Of a stretch of 64,000 bases of DNA, positions 54,023 through 62,583 are shown in pieces. Origin of the DNA: Halomonas denitrificans (lineage in GTDB: Bacteria > Pseudomonadota > Gammaproteobacteria > Pseudomonadales > Halomonadaceae); assembly GCF_003056305.1 (NCBI RefSeq), contig NZ_PYVX01000007.1:62001-126000 (forward strand), in the 5' to 3' direction. Position numbers and translations under genes: made by a program. Within the stretch, counting starts at the first letter, position 1. Each line of letters begins with the position of its first letter. The notes beneath the pieces were generated by a model. It did no database searches. It was not told where the DNA came from and saw nothing but the letters and a program-made list of their open reading frames with translations.

Positions 54023-54163
54023 ATGACGACATCCTTCATGCTGCTGATCGGCGCGGCGCTGGCAGTGCTGGCCGCCCTGCACTGGCTGGTGTTTCGCCTG
54101 GTCAAGCGAGCGATCGCCCGTTCGGACGCGACCCGCCGGGACGATGGCCCGCGCCGCGACTGA
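54023..54163 (+). CDS. Small single-pass membrane protein, 46 residues
   Basis: ATG 54023 follows GGAGG at 8 bp and opens 46 codons: one hydrophobic helix ([20 protein letters not shown], about 5-24) and a basic tail rich in Arg and Asp. It is upstream of and co-directional with the oxidoreductase gene at 54224, and near the Fur box. No family is recognised. Confidence 0.55.
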   Translation: MTTSFMLLIGAALAVLAALHWLVFRLVKRAIARSDATRRDDGPRRD

Positions 54164-54223
54164 GCGACGCGGCCACACGACCGGCGGCGCGTGGCGCCGC
54201 CCAGGAAGAGGACAGGAGAGACG

Positions 54224-55141
54224 ATGATGCGCGAGGCCCCCGTAGTGGTCTTCGGCGGCACCGGTTTTCTCGGTGGCGCCATCGTCCGGGAGCTGGTGGA
54301 GAGCGGTCGGTCGGTGCGCATCGCCGCCCGCCACCCGGCCCTGCCCGCCTGGGCCGAGGAGGGTGACGTCATCGAGCTCGCCACCGCCGACCTGCGTGAC
54401 GAGCCGAGCGTGACCGCGGCGCTGGCGGGCGCCGGCGCCGTGGTGAACGCCGTCAGCCTCTACGTGGAGAGCCGCGAGGCGAGCTTCGAGGCGATCCACG
54501 TGACCGGCGCCGGCCGGCTGGCCCGCCTGGCCCGGGCAGCGGGCATCGCCCGGCTGGTGCAGGTCTCGGGAATCGGCGCCAGCCTCGACTCGCCCTCGGC
54601 CTATGTGCGGGCCCGCGCCCAAGGCGAGGCGGCGGTGCTCGACACCATGCCCAAGGCGATCATCGTGCGCCCGAGCGTGATGTTCGGCCCCCGCGACGCC
54701 TTCCTCTCGGGCCTGGCGGGCCTCACCCGACTGCCGCTGATACCGCTGTTCGGGCGCGGCGAGACCCGGCTGCAGCCGGTGCACGTCAACGACGTCGCCC
54801 GGGCCATCGCCCAGCTCACCGGCCGCCCCAAGACCCCGCGACGCCTCTTCGAACTCGGCGGCCCCGAGGTACTGCGCTACCGCGAGCTCCTCGAGGCGCT
54901 GCTCGTTCACCTCGGGCGCTCACGCCCCCTGGTGCCGCTGCCCTTCCTGGCGTGGCGGCTCGCCGCGGCCCTGGCCCGCCCGCTGCCCGGGCCACCGCTG
55001 ACCCGCGACCAGGTGATCCTGATGCAGGCCGACAACGTCGCCGACGCCGAGGTCGGCGGCTTTGCCGACCTCGGCATCCTGCCCCGCTCGCTGCGCGAGA
55101 GCCTGCCGAGCTGCCTGCCGACGGCACCGCCCCGGGGCTGA
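54224..55141 (+). CDS. NAD(P)-binding epimerase-like protein (NDUFA9/complex-I-assembly-like SDR)
   Basis: The 305-residue atypical short-chain dehydrogenase has the dinucleotide motif [17 protein letters not shown] at the N-terminus. [40 protein letters not shown] and [13 protein letters not shown] follow, as in the NDUFA9-like subgroup. Such proteins often act in quinone biosynthesis or respiratory-complex assembly. The start is ATG 54224 (or 54227), after AGGAGA. It converges on yjdM with 2 bp between stops. Confidence 0.82.
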   Translation: MMREAPVVVFGGTGFLGGAIVRELVESGRSVRIAARHPALPAWAEEGDVIELATADLRDEPSVTAALAGAGAVVNAVSLYVESREASFEAIHVTGAGRLARLARAAGIARLVQVSGIGASLDSPSAYVRARAQGEAAVLDTMPKAIIVRPSVMFGPRDAFLSGLAGLTRLPLIPLFGRGETRLQPVHVNDVARAIAQLTGRPKTPRRLFELGGPEVLRYRELLEALLVHLGRSRPLVPLPFLAWRLAAALARPLPGPPLTRDQVILMQADNVADAEVGGFADLGILPRSLRESLPSCLPTAPPRG

Positions 55142-55143
55142 CC

Positions 55144-55482
55144 TCAGGCCTTCTTGACGAACATCGACTTGAGCTTCATCGGCCCGATGCCGTCGATCTT
55201 GCAGTCGATGTCGTGATCCCCGTCGACCAGGCGGATGTTCTTGACCTTGGTGCCGACCTTCACCACCGAGGAGGAGCCCTTGATCTTGAGGTCCTTGATC
55301 ACCGTCACGGTGTCGCCGTCGGCCAGCGGGTTGCCGTTGGCATCGCGGATCACCGCCTCGTCCTCGCCCGCCGCCGCGGCATCCTTCGACCACTCGTGGC
55401 CGCACTCCGGGCAGACATATTGCATGCCGTCGTCGTAGGTGAACTCGGAGCCGCACTCGGGGCAGTTGGGCAGATCGCTCAT
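55144..55482 (-). CDS. yjdM: Zinc-ribbon protein YjdM (PhnA family)
   Basis: The 112 residues have an N-terminal zinc ribbon (CPECG and CPECGHEW, about 7-31) and a C-terminal PhnA domain ([25 protein letters not shown]...[24 protein letters not shown]). This is the widespread YjdM protein once called PhnA; its cellular role is unclear and no phosphonate genes are nearby. ATG 55482 fits the family start. Confidence 0.92.
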   Translation of the reverse strand: MSDLPNCPECGSEFTYDDGMQYVCPECGHEWSKDAAAAGEDEAVIRDANGNPLADGDTVTVIKDLKIKGSSSVVKVGTKVKNIRLVDGDHDIDCKIDGIGPMKLKSMFVKKA

Positions 55483-55619
55483 CGCTGATGTCCTGGGCAA
55501 TGGAAAGAGGCGGGAAGCCTACACCCAGCGACCGCGCCGCTCCAGTCGCGCCATCGCCCCGACGCGCGCGTGGCGGTATGCTCCCGGGGTGGATTCCCGG
55601 AACGATGAGGAGAGGCTGG

Positions 55620-56561
55620 ATGAAGATCGCGATCATGGGCAGCGGCGGCGTGGGCGGCTACTTCGGCGCCCGCCTGGCGCAGGCCGGGGAGGACGTCACC
55701 TTCATCGCCCGCGGCGAGCACCTCGCGGCGATCCGTCGCGACGGCCTCGCCGTGTCGAGCGTCGAGGGCGACGTGACCATCGCGCCGGCCAGCGCCAGCG
55801 ATGCACCGCGAAAGGTGGGCATCCAGGAGGCGGTGATCGTGGCGGTGAAGGCCTGGCAGGTCCGTGAGGCCGCCGAGGCGATCCATCCGATGGTCGGCCC
55901 CGCCACCCTGGTGCTGCCTCTGGAGAACGGCGTGGAGGCCGCTGACACCCTGACCGAGGTCCTCGGCGAGGCCGGCGTGCTCGACGGCCTGTGCGGAATC
56001 CTCGCCTGGCGGGAGGGCCCGGGCCGGATTCGTCATGCCGGCGTCTCCCCCTTCGTGCGCCTGGGCCCCCGTCGTCCCGATCAGGCCGAGGGCGCACGGC
56101 GCCTGCAGGCCGTGCTGGACCGCGCCCCTGGCGTGCGTGCCGAGATCCCCGACGACATCCAGGCCGCGGTCTGGAGCAAGTTCCAGTTCATCTGTGCGAT
56201 GAGCGGCATCGGCGCCATCACCCGGGCCCCCCTCGGGGTGACCCGCACCCTTGCCGAGACTCGCTCGCTGACCGAGCAGCTGCTCGCCGAGATAGAGGCG
56301 GTGGCCCGTGCCCGGGGCGTGGCCCTGCCGGAGGACGCCGTGGAGCGTGCCATGGCGTTCATCGACGCGATGCCGGCCGAGAGCACGGCCTCCATGCAGC
56401 GTGACATCATGGCGGGTCGGCCCTCCGAGCTGGAGTCCCAGAACGGCGCGGTGGTGCGGCTCGGTCGGGAGGCCGGCATCGACACCCCGGTCAACGCCAT
56501 GATCCATGCCGCCCTGCTGCCCCAGGAGCGGGCGGCACGAGGAGACGGGGAAACCGGGTAG
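55620..56561 (+). CDS. panE: 2-dehydropantoate 2-reductase (ketopantoate reductase) family protein
   Basis: The 313-residue NADPH-binding protein has MKIAIMGSGGVGGYFGARLAQAG at the start, the VIVAVKAWQVREA strand, LPLENGVEAADTL and a helical C-terminal domain with WSKFQFICAMSGIGAITRAP and SMQRDIMAGRPSELESQNGAVVRLG, as in PanE/ApbA. It would reduce ketopantoate to pantoate for coenzyme A synthesis; paralogues with other substrates exist. A GAGGAGAGG site precedes the ATG. Confidence 0.86.
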   Translation: MKIAIMGSGGVGGYFGARLAQAGEDVTFIARGEHLAAIRRDGLAVSSVEGDVTIAPASASDAPRKVGIQEAVIVAVKAWQVREAAEAIHPMVGPATLVLPLENGVEAADTLTEVLGEAGVLDGLCGILAWREGPGRIRHAGVSPFVRLGPRRPDQAEGARRLQAVLDRAPGVRAEIPDDIQAAVWSKFQFICAMSGIGAITRAPLGVTRTLAETRSLTEQLLAEIEAVARARGVALPEDAVERAMAFIDAMPAESTASMQRDIMAGRPSELESQNGAVVRLGREAGIDTPVNAMIHAALLPQERAARGDGETG

Positions 56562-56569
56562 GCCGGTGC

Positions 56570-57103
56570 TCAGTCGCCCAGGGCGGAGAGCCGGTCGGCC
56601 TGGACGACCTCAATCCAGTAGCCGTCGACGTCCTTGACGAACACCACGTCCTTCATCTTGCCCTGGTCGGAGCGCTTGACGAACTCCACCTGGTTGGCGT
56701 CGAACCAGGCCTCGGCCGCCTCCAGGTCCGGCACCGAGAAGCAGATGTGGCCGAAGCCCTGCGGTTCGGCATTGCCGTCGTGGTAGATCCGCCCCTCCTG
56801 GCCCTCGGTTCCCCAGTTGTGGGTCAACTCCAGCACGCCGCGCTGGCTGAAGGTCCAGACGGTGCGCTCGCCCGTCTCCTCGGGAACGGTCTCGCCGGCT
56901 TCCGGACGGGCCAGGAAGTAGAGCGAGAACTGCATCGCCTCGAAGTCGAGCCTGCGCAGCACCCTCATGCCGAACACCCGGGTATAGAAGCTCAGCGACG
57001 CCTCGGGGTCCTTGATCCTGAGCATGGTGTGGTTGAGGCGAAAGCCGTCGGCCTCGGGGGGCGGCACCTGGACGCCGGGATACTGCTCACCTGCAAAGCT
57101 CAT
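56570..57103 (-). CDS. gloA: Lactoylglutathione lyase (glyoxalase I)
   Basis: The enzyme converts the methylglyoxal-glutathione adduct to S-lactoylglutathione. The 177-residue length matches the longer eukaryote/Pseudomonas-type GloA. Motifs are RLNHTMLRIKDPEASLSFYTRVFGMRVLRR, LELTHNWGTEGQ, NAEPQGFGHICFSVPDLEAA and FVKDVDGYWIEVVQ, carrying the metal ligands His and Glu. It converges with panE. Confidence 0.95.
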   Translation of the reverse strand: MSFAGEQYPGVQVPPPEADGFRLNHTMLRIKDPEASLSFYTRVFGMRVLRRLDFEAMQFSLYFLARPEAGETVPEETGERTVWTFSQRGVLELTHNWGTEGQEGRIYHDGNAEPQGFGHICFSVPDLEAAEAWFDANQVEFVKRSDQGKMKDVVFVKDVDGYWIEVVQADRLSALGD

Positions 57104-57141
57104 ATCGCAACTCCTTGATCGATAACCTATGAGGGACGAGA

Positions 57142-57167
57142 GACGCGCCCGCTCCTCCGGGCGCGTC
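57142..57167 (-). terminator. Hairpin after the GMC oxidoreductase gene
   Basis: GACGCGCCC/GGGCGCGTC forms a 9-bp stem with an 8-nt loop, 12 bp past the GMC stop. The following sequence is pyrimidine-rich but not a clean T-run. Confidence 0.5.
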
Positions 57168-57178
57168 CCGTGACCGCA

Positions 57179-58762
57179 TCAGACCACGCCTTGCTGCATC
57201 AGCCGGCCGATATGCTCGGCTTGGCGGATCGCCAACGACACGATCGTCAGTGTGGGGTTCTCCGCGGCGGAGGTCGTGAACTGGCTGCCGTCCGAGATGA
57301 AGAGGTTAGGAATCTCGTGGGCCTGGCCATAGCCGTTGCAGACCCCATCCTCGGGCCGCTCGCTCATCCGGCAGGTGCCCAGGTTATGGGTCGAGGGATA
57401 CGGCGGCACCTCGTAGATATCCCTGGCCCCCACCGAGCGATAGAGCTCGGTGCCCTGGCGGTAGCCGTGCTCGCGCATGGAGATGTCATTGGGATGGTCA
57501 TCGTAGTGGACGTTGGCCACCGGTAGCCCGTAGCGGTCGGTGACCTCGGGGTTGAGGGTCACGCGGTTGCTCTCCTGGGGCAGGTCCTCGCCCACCAGCC
57601 ACATGCCGGCCATGTTCTCGTACTGGTCGAGGGCACCGGTGAAGCGCGGCCCCCAGGCGCCGGGGTCGAGGAAGGCCGCCATGAACGGCAGGCCCAGCGA
57701 CAGGGTCTCCATCTCGTAGCCGCCGACGAAGCCCCGCTCGGGATCATGGCGCGCCTCGTCGGAGACGATGCCGGCCATGGTGGTGCCGCGATACATGTGC
57801 ACCGGCTCATCGAAGGTGGCGTAGACCGAGCCGGTCATGTGGCGCATGTAGTTGCGGCCCACCTGGCCCGAGCCGTTGGCAAGCCCCTCCGGAAACATCG
57901 TGCTGGCCGAGTTGAGCAGCAGTCGCGGCGTCTCCAGGGAGTTGCCGGCCACCGCCACGAGTCGCGCCTTTTGACGCTGCTCCTCGCCAGCGGCATCGAA
58001 ATAGACCACCGCCGTGACCTTGCCACTGCCATCATGCTCGATGCGGGCCACATGGGACTCGGGACGCAGCTCCAGATGACCGGTGGCGATCCCCGCCGGC
58101 AGCTCGGTGTAGAGCGTCGACCACTTGGCGCCAGTCTTGCAGCCCTGGAAGCAGAAACCGCGCTGCTGACAGGCGGCGCGTCCGTCGCGAGGCGCGCTGT
58201 TGATGGCCATGTGTCCCGTGTTGCAGGAATAACCGAGGTTCTTCGCCCCGTTGTACATCACCTTGAAGTTGTTGTTGCCGGGCAACCCCTTGATGTCGTT
58301 GGTCCGCGTTACCCCCATGCGCCGTTCGGCGAGGTCGTAATAGGGGGCAAGATCGTCATAGCTGAGCGGCCAGTCGAGCAGGTTGGCCCCCTCCACCTCG
58401 CCGTAGGTCGACAGCGCGGCGAATTCGTGGGGCTGGAGGCGCAGGCTGGCGCCGGCCCAGTGAACGGTGGTGCCACCCACCGACTTGACGATCCATGCCG
58501 GCAGGTTGGGGAAGTCCTTGGCGAGGCGGAAACTGCCCGAGGTGGTCCGGGGATCCAGCCAGGCGAGCTGAGCGAAGGAGGCCCACTCGTCGGCCAGGAA
58601 GTCGCCGGTGGTGTGCAAGGCACCGGCCTCCAACACCACCACATCGACACCCTGCTGGGCCAGCTCGTTGGCCAGGGTGCCGCCCCCCGCGCCGGACCCG
58701 ATCACCACGACGACGCTGTCGTCGTCGTGGGCGAAGGTCTTCTGGTTGTCGGTCATTGCCAT
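57179..58762 (-). CDS. GMC-family FAD oxidoreductase (gluconate/sorbitol dehydrogenase large-subunit type)
   Basis: The 527-residue flavoprotein has the FAD motif VVVIGSGAGGGTLANELAQQGVDVVVLEAG at the N-terminus and KSVGGTTVHWAGASLR. The C-terminal THNLGTCRMS and IPNLFISDGSQFTTSAAENPTLTIVSLA contain the usual active-site region. It resembles the large subunit of membrane gluconate 2-dehydrogenase-like complexes. It has no signal of its own and probably hitch-hikes across the membrane with the Tat-signal small subunit encoded 54 bp upstream. The usual cytochrome c subunit is not encoded here. Confidence 0.87.
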   Translation of the reverse strand: MAMTDNQKTFAHDDDSVVVVIGSGAGGGTLANELAQQGVDVVVLEAGALHTTGDFLADEWASFAQLAWLDPRTTSGSFRLAKDFPNLPAWIVKSVGGTTVHWAGASLRLQPHEFAALSTYGEVEGANLLDWPLSYDDLAPYYDLAERRMGVTRTNDIKGLPGNNNFKVMYNGAKNLGYSCNTGHMAINSAPRDGRAACQQRGFCFQGCKTGAKWSTLYTELPAGIATGHLELRPESHVARIEHDGSGKVTAVVYFDAAGEEQRQKARLVAVAGNSLETPRLLLNSASTMFPEGLANGSGQVGRNYMRHMTGSVYATFDEPVHMYRGTTMAGIVSDEARHDPERGFVGGYEMETLSLGLPFMAAFLDPGAWGPRFTGALDQYENMAGMWLVGEDLPQESNRVTLNPEVTDRYGLPVANVHYDDHPNDISMREHGYRQGTELYRSVGARDIYEVPPYPSTHNLGTCRMSERPEDGVCNGYGQAHEIPNLFISDGSQFTTSAAENPTLTIVSLAIRQAEHIGRLMQQGVV

Positions 58763-58816
58763 CTTGGCGTCTCCAGTTGCGTTGTTGTTCTGGTCGTCGA
58801 TCGCTCGGCGGCCCCG

Positions 58817-59407
58817 TCAGGCCGTGGGTTCCTCGAAGGGCAGGTAACCACCCTGAGGCTGGGGAGGGTCGGGCAGCCAGGTGAGGTCGTTGAAGCCTTT
58901 CGTCAGGTAGCCGCCATCGCCCTCGGCGCCCTGGTAGCCGAAATGGGCAAAGGCCAGAGGGTTGTCGTAGAGCGATACCACGGCATCGCCACGGATGGCC
59001 TCGAAGAAGGGAGTTCCCCCCATGGGGGTGAGGATCTCGAGCCGCCTGGCATCGTCGATGGCCAGGAAGTCGCCCCCGGCGGCGGCATCCAGCTCGGCAA
59101 TGCCCTCGTCGAGCAGGTGGCCCAGTGCGCTCACCTGATCCAGGTTATCCGCCGCCCGAGTCTTGCGATCCAGACTCTTCACGACATGGGCGTAGACGGC
59201 GTCCTCGAGGTCGGGATGGGGGAAGATTTGACGGGTGACGGCCAGCAGGACCTCGCCCTGGCGACTGGTCAAGTTATCGAGCGGCATGGCCCAGCTCCGC
59301 GAGGGCGCCAGCAGAGCAATGGAGCCGCTGGCAAAGGCCAGGGTACCGGCCAGAACGCCGCCACTCGCCTTGAGAAAGACACGGCGGGACATCGTTGGTG
59401 AACTCAT
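58817..59407 (-). CDS. Tat-exported small subunit, gluconate 2-dehydrogenase subunit 3-like
   Basis: The 196-residue precursor has a Tat signal SRRVFLKASGGVLAGTLAF (about 7-25). Its mature helical domain (LTSRQGEVLLAVTRQIFPHPDL; FFEAIRGDAVVSLYDNPLAFAHFGYQGAE; WLPDPPQPQGGYLPF) is typical of gluconate 2-dehydrogenase subunit 3. It should partner and export the GMC flavoprotein encoded directly downstream. Confidence 0.85.
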   Translation of the reverse strand: MSSPTMSRRVFLKASGGVLAGTLAFASGSIALLAPSRSWAMPLDNLTSRQGEVLLAVTRQIFPHPDLEDAVYAHVVKSLDRKTRAADNLDQVSALGHLLDEGIAELDAAAGGDFLAIDDARRLEILTPMGGTPFFEAIRGDAVVSLYDNPLAFAHFGYQGAEGDGGYLTKGFNDLTWLPDPPQPQGGYLPFEEPTA

Positions 59408-59640
59408 CGCTGAACTCTCCGGGGTGAGCGGCGCTGCGCCCTCTGGGCCGCGCCTGGTTTATTGTTGTTGGGATACACCGGCGTACCGGCCACCTGATAG
59501 TGAGAGTAGTGACTAGCATGGCCGGAGGGGTAACAGCGGGTTACTACATCGACGATGGTCTAATGCTCAAGCCAAGCGGCAGCAGGCAAGGTCGAGTGTG
59601 CCGGGGTGGCTCCGGCGCCCTGATTCTGCGGAGTGATGTC

Positions 59641-59925
59641 ATGTGCCACGTCTATGCCTCCACCGATCCCCGACGCTACGAATGCGTCACCCGCTCGCTG
59701 CGCGTCCAGGGCAGCGTGACCAGCGTTCGCCTTGAACAGGAGTTTTGGGAGATCCTCGACCAGATGGCCCAGGACCAGCAGCTCTCCACCAGCCGGTTCA
59801 TCAGCGAGCTCTACATGGAAGTCCTGGCGACCAAGGGAGCCGTGCCCAACCTCGCATCGATGCTGCGGGTCGCCTGTGCGGTGCACCTGCATATCCGCGC
59901 CGAACCCGCCTCACGCAGCGCCTGA
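59641..59925 (+). CDS. Ribbon-helix-helix domain protein
   Basis: The 94 residues (MCHVYASTDPRRYECVTRSLRVQGSVTSVRLEQEFWEILDQMAQDQ and onward) follow the RHH_4-type pattern: a strand TSVRLE and two helices, the second being STSRFISELY. These are small putative DNA-binding proteins. ATG 59641 is preceded by GGAGTG at 6 bp; the open frame upstream looks non-coding. It is divergent from the GMC operon and could regulate it. Two TAGTGA repeats 9 bp apart (59498-59512) lie in the shared region. Confidence 0.75.
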   Translation: MCHVYASTDPRRYECVTRSLRVQGSVTSVRLEQEFWEILDQMAQDQQLSTSRFISELYMEVLATKGAVPNLASMLRVACAVHLHIRAEPASRSA

Positions 59926-60026
59926 CACCGCACCACGCAACGTTCCACGTTTCGCACCGACATCATTTTCCTCCGTTGGGTCTGCTGCTACGCTGCCGGG
60001 CCATGCCGCGACACTCAGGAGCCCCG

Positions 60027-60665
60027 ATGACCCGGCCGCGCATCACCCTTGACGTCTTCAGCGACTTCGTCTGCCCCTTCTGCTACCTGGAGGCGCCGGA
60101 ACTCGATGCCTTGGCCGAGCGCTTCGCGGGCGAGGTCATGATCCGCTGGCGCGCCTTCGAGCTGCGTCCCGCACCGGAACCGACCCTCGACCCCGACGGC
60201 GACTACCTCCACGACGTCTGGGCGCGGGCCGTCTACCCCATGGCGGCCGAGCGCGGCATGATCCTGCGCCTGCCCCGCCGGCAGCCCCGCTCTCGCCTCG
60301 CCCACGAGGCCAGCGCCTGGGCCGCCGAACAGACCGATGAGCGCCCCGATGCCGCCGCGGCGATGCGCACGGCGCTGTTTCGTGGCTTCTTCGAGGAGAG
60401 TCTGGACCTGGCCGATCCCGAGGAACTCGCCCGGGCGGCGAAAGGGGTCGGCCTGGACGGCGCGGCGCTGGAGCGCTCGCTCGCCGCCGGGGAGTTCCGC
60501 GAGCAGGTACTGGCCGATCAGCGCCTCGCCGGGGAGCTCGGCATCGGCGGCGTGCCGGGCCTGCGCTTCTCGCTGGATGGCGAGCACGCCGGGGTGCTCG
60601 AGGGCGCGCAGCCGCGCCGACAGCTGTTCCTGGCCGTGGAGCGGCTGCGCGATCTGATGGGCTGA
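60027..60665 (+). CDS. DsbA-family oxidoreductase, FrnE-like
   Basis: The 212-residue cytosolic thioredoxin-fold protein has the CPFC motif (Cys 16 and Cys 19) in DVFSDFVCPFCYLEAPEL, a long helical insertion and a cis-Pro loop GIGGVPGLRF. FrnE-type proteins include 2-hydroxychromene-2-carboxylate isomerase relatives and disulfide reductases or isomerases. No signal peptide precedes ATG 60027, which has an AGGAG site. A 13-bp tandem repeat follows the stop. Confidence 0.85.
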   Translation: MTRPRITLDVFSDFVCPFCYLEAPELDALAERFAGEVMIRWRAFELRPAPEPTLDPDGDYLHDVWARAVYPMAAERGMILRLPRRQPRSRLAHEASAWAAEQTDERPDAAAAMRTALFRGFFEESLDLADPEELARAAKGVGLDGAALERSLAAGEFREQVLADQRLAGELGIGGVPGLRFSLDGEHAGVLEGAQPRRQLFLAVERLRDLMG

Positions 60666-60670
60666 CCTAA

Positions 60671-60696
60671 TAGACTGACCCAGTAGACTGACCCAG
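60671..60696. repeat. Tandem duplication of TAGACTGACCCAG
   Basis: Two perfect 13-bp copies lie directly after the FrnE-like gene, and a degenerate third copy (60658-60670) overlaps its stop codon. The copies bring stop codons into several frames. This is a possible replication-slippage product. Confidence 0.75.
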
Positions 60697-60721
60697 TTCG
60701 CCTGGAGGCACTCGACGCCGG

Positions 60722-61225
60722 CTACTTGACCTCGACCCTGCGGCGGTTGGCGCGCTTGAGCTTCGGCAGCGTCAGCTCCAGGACGCCGTTCTTGAAGCTG
60801 GCCTCGGCCTTGTCGGTGTCGACCTCGCCGGGCAGGGCCACGGTGCGGGTGAAGGAGCCGCGGGAGATCTCCGAGCGGAAGTACTCGCCCTCCTCCTCCT
60901 TGCTCTCCTCGCGATGGTCGCCCTTGATGGTCACCGCGCCGTCGGTCACCGAGACATCGAGCTCCTCGCGCTCGAAGCCCGGCGCCTCGGCCCGCACCAC
61001 CACCTCGGCGTCGCGGTCGATGACGTCAACCTTGGGCATGCCCTTCTCGAAGGCGGCGAAGCGCTCCCAGAGGGGGTGCTCCCAGCGAGAGGGCATCCGG
61101 CCGCGATCGAAGAAGCTCTCTAGCATGCGGTCGAACTCGCGAAACGGGCTCATCGCCCGGGATTCCGACGGCTGGTCAGACGGCTCGGTCGAGACCGGGA
61201 CCTCCTTGGATGCTTTCTTGGCCAT
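60722..61225 (-). CDS. Small heat-shock protein, Hsp20/alpha-crystallin family
   Basis: The 167-residue ATP-independent holdase has a variable N-terminal part (MAKKASKEVPVSTEPSDQPS; FREFDRMLESFFDRGRMPSR) and an alpha-crystallin domain (about 62-158: KVDVIDRDAEVVVRAEAPGFEREELDVSV, ALPGEVDTDKAEASFKNGVLELTLPK) with the conserved GVLEL. The C-terminal IxI anchor is replaced by RRVEVK. Its promoter carries a perfect FNR/Anr site, so it appears to be induced at low oxygen rather than only by heat. Confidence 0.93.
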   Translation of the reverse strand: MAKKASKEVPVSTEPSDQPSESRAMSPFREFDRMLESFFDRGRMPSRWEHPLWERFAAFEKGMPKVDVIDRDAEVVVRAEAPGFEREELDVSVTDGAVTIKGDHREESKEEEGEYFRSEISRGSFTRTVALPGEVDTDKAEASFKNGVLELTLPKLKRANRRRVEVK

Positions 61226-61309
61226 GACGCTACCTCCTCGTGATCGGATCGTAAGGGGAGCGAGCGGGGAAGCCCGGGAGAACACGCCGGGGAGGGCTCG
61301 CCCAGGGTA

Positions 61310-61350
61310 AATATAGTCTCGCCCCGCTCCCCCGCGTTGATCCACATCAA
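61310..61350 (-). promoter_or_regulatory. Anr/FNR-dependent class II promoter of hsp20
   Basis: TTGATCCACATCAA (61337-61350) is an exact match to TTGATnnnnATCAA. On the minus strand a -10 TATATT lies at 61310-61315. This puts the site centre about 41 bp upstream of the predicted start (about 61303), the classical class II activator position. Confidence 0.82.
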
Positions 61351-61389
61351 GGGCGTATCGCCATCGGCCGGGACCGCGACGCCTCGGGC

Positions 61390-62295
61390 TCAGTCCATTC
61401 GCGCCTTGAGCACCGACCCTGCCGAGAACGCCAGCATCAGGAAGGCGCCGCTGAAGAAGAGCGTTTCGGGCGAGATCGGCTGTCGCAGCCAGAGCGCCGC
61501 CGCGATGATCGCCGTGATCGGCTCGAAACCGTAGAGGAGGCCCGCCACCCCGGGGCTCAGGGGGTCGCCCCCAGCGCCTCGGGCCACGCCGAGCTGGAGG
61601 AGCGTATACCCGAGGCCGGTGCCCACCACGCCCGCGAGGATGACATCGCCGTTGCCGGCGGCCTCGAGCAGGGCCGAGAGCGTCGTGTCGGTGGTCAGCA
61701 GCGCCAGCGCCGCGGCGATGATGCACCCGTAGGCGAGGTACCAGCCGACGGACGCCAGGTCGTCGGCGGCATGCCGGCTACGCAGCAGCACAGGCAGCAG
61801 ACCGTAGATCGCACCACTCACCACGGCCGCCCAGAGCGACCAGGAGACCTGTGCACGGGCGTTGTGCGCCGAGAGCACCGTGGCGATCAACGCCACCAGC
61901 ACGGAGGTGAGGATGAAGACATGCTCGAGGCGCAGACGCCCGGAGGTCTCGACCAGGAACCCGACGACGGCGGACGTGCCGACCAGCGTGATGATCACCG
62001 GGGTCACGTCGTTGGTCTCGAGCGCCAGGCTGTAGAGAAAGATGGTCGCCCACCCGATGAGCAGGCCGTTACGCAGTAGCGAGAGATGATCCCGAGGGAG
62101 GCGTCGGCCGGGCGCCCTTGCGCGCTGCATGCAACAGGCCCCCATCACGGCCACGGCCCCCCAGAAGAGGCGACCCGTGACGAGCTCGGAGGTACTGAGC
62201 CCTCGGTCGAATGCCGCCTCGGTCGGCACGACCACGAGCCCGATCATCGCTGCGCCCAACGCGAAGCACACGGCACGCGGCAGGGGGAGGATCAT
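61390..62295 (-). CDS. DMT-superfamily (EamA) transporter
   Basis: The 301-residue protein has about ten membrane helices in two EamA halves (LVTGRLFWGAVAVMGACC; TPVIITLVGTSAVVGFLVE; GVAGLLYGFEPITAIIAAALWLRQPI). The substrate is unknown. ATG 62295 (MILPLPRAVCFALGAAM) places the first helix at the N-terminus, but no good ribosome site is seen; the frame is open up to 62481, so the start is uncertain. An FNR-like site lies further upstream at 62539. Confidence 0.78.
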   Translation of the reverse strand: MILPLPRAVCFALGAAMIGLVVVPTEAAFDRGLSTSELVTGRLFWGAVAVMGACCMQRARAPGRRLPRDHLSLLRNGLLIGWATIFLYSLALETNDVTPVIITLVGTSAVVGFLVETSGRLRLEHVFILTSVLVALIATVLSAHNARAQVSWSLWAAVVSGAIYGLLPVLLRSRHAADDLASVGWYLAYGCIIAAALALLTTDTTLSALLEAAGNGDVILAGVVGTGLGYTLLQLGVARGAGGDPLSPGVAGLLYGFEPITAIIAAALWLRQPISPETLFFSGAFLMLAFSAGSVLKARMD

Positions 62296-62538
62296 GGGGC
62301 ACGGCGGTCGCGGAGAAACGGCCCGAACAGGCGGAGGATCGGCAAGATGAAGGTCCTGGCAGCGTCTGTCTCCAAGGACAGAGGAGAACGTCATGCCGGA
62401 CGCACGCGCCCTGGCGGCTGGAGACCATGTGCCGGGCATGCCCGAACGAGCGGTCGCGATGTCACTCGCATCCTGCTCCACGGCGTCGTGGCGTCATCCC
62501 GGGAGCAGACTCCCTCAAGGTAGCAGCACCCGGCCGAC

Positions 62539-62552
62539 TTGACCCGGATCAA
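62539..62552. promoter_or_regulatory. FNR/Anr-like site
   Basis: TTGACCCGGATCAA differs from TTGATnnnnATCAA at one informative position. No matching -10 was found at the usual distance on either strand, so its target, possibly the EamA gene, is unsure. Confidence 0.4.
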
Positions 62553-62583
62553 GGGTCTCTCGCCATGCCCTGACGGCCAGGGG

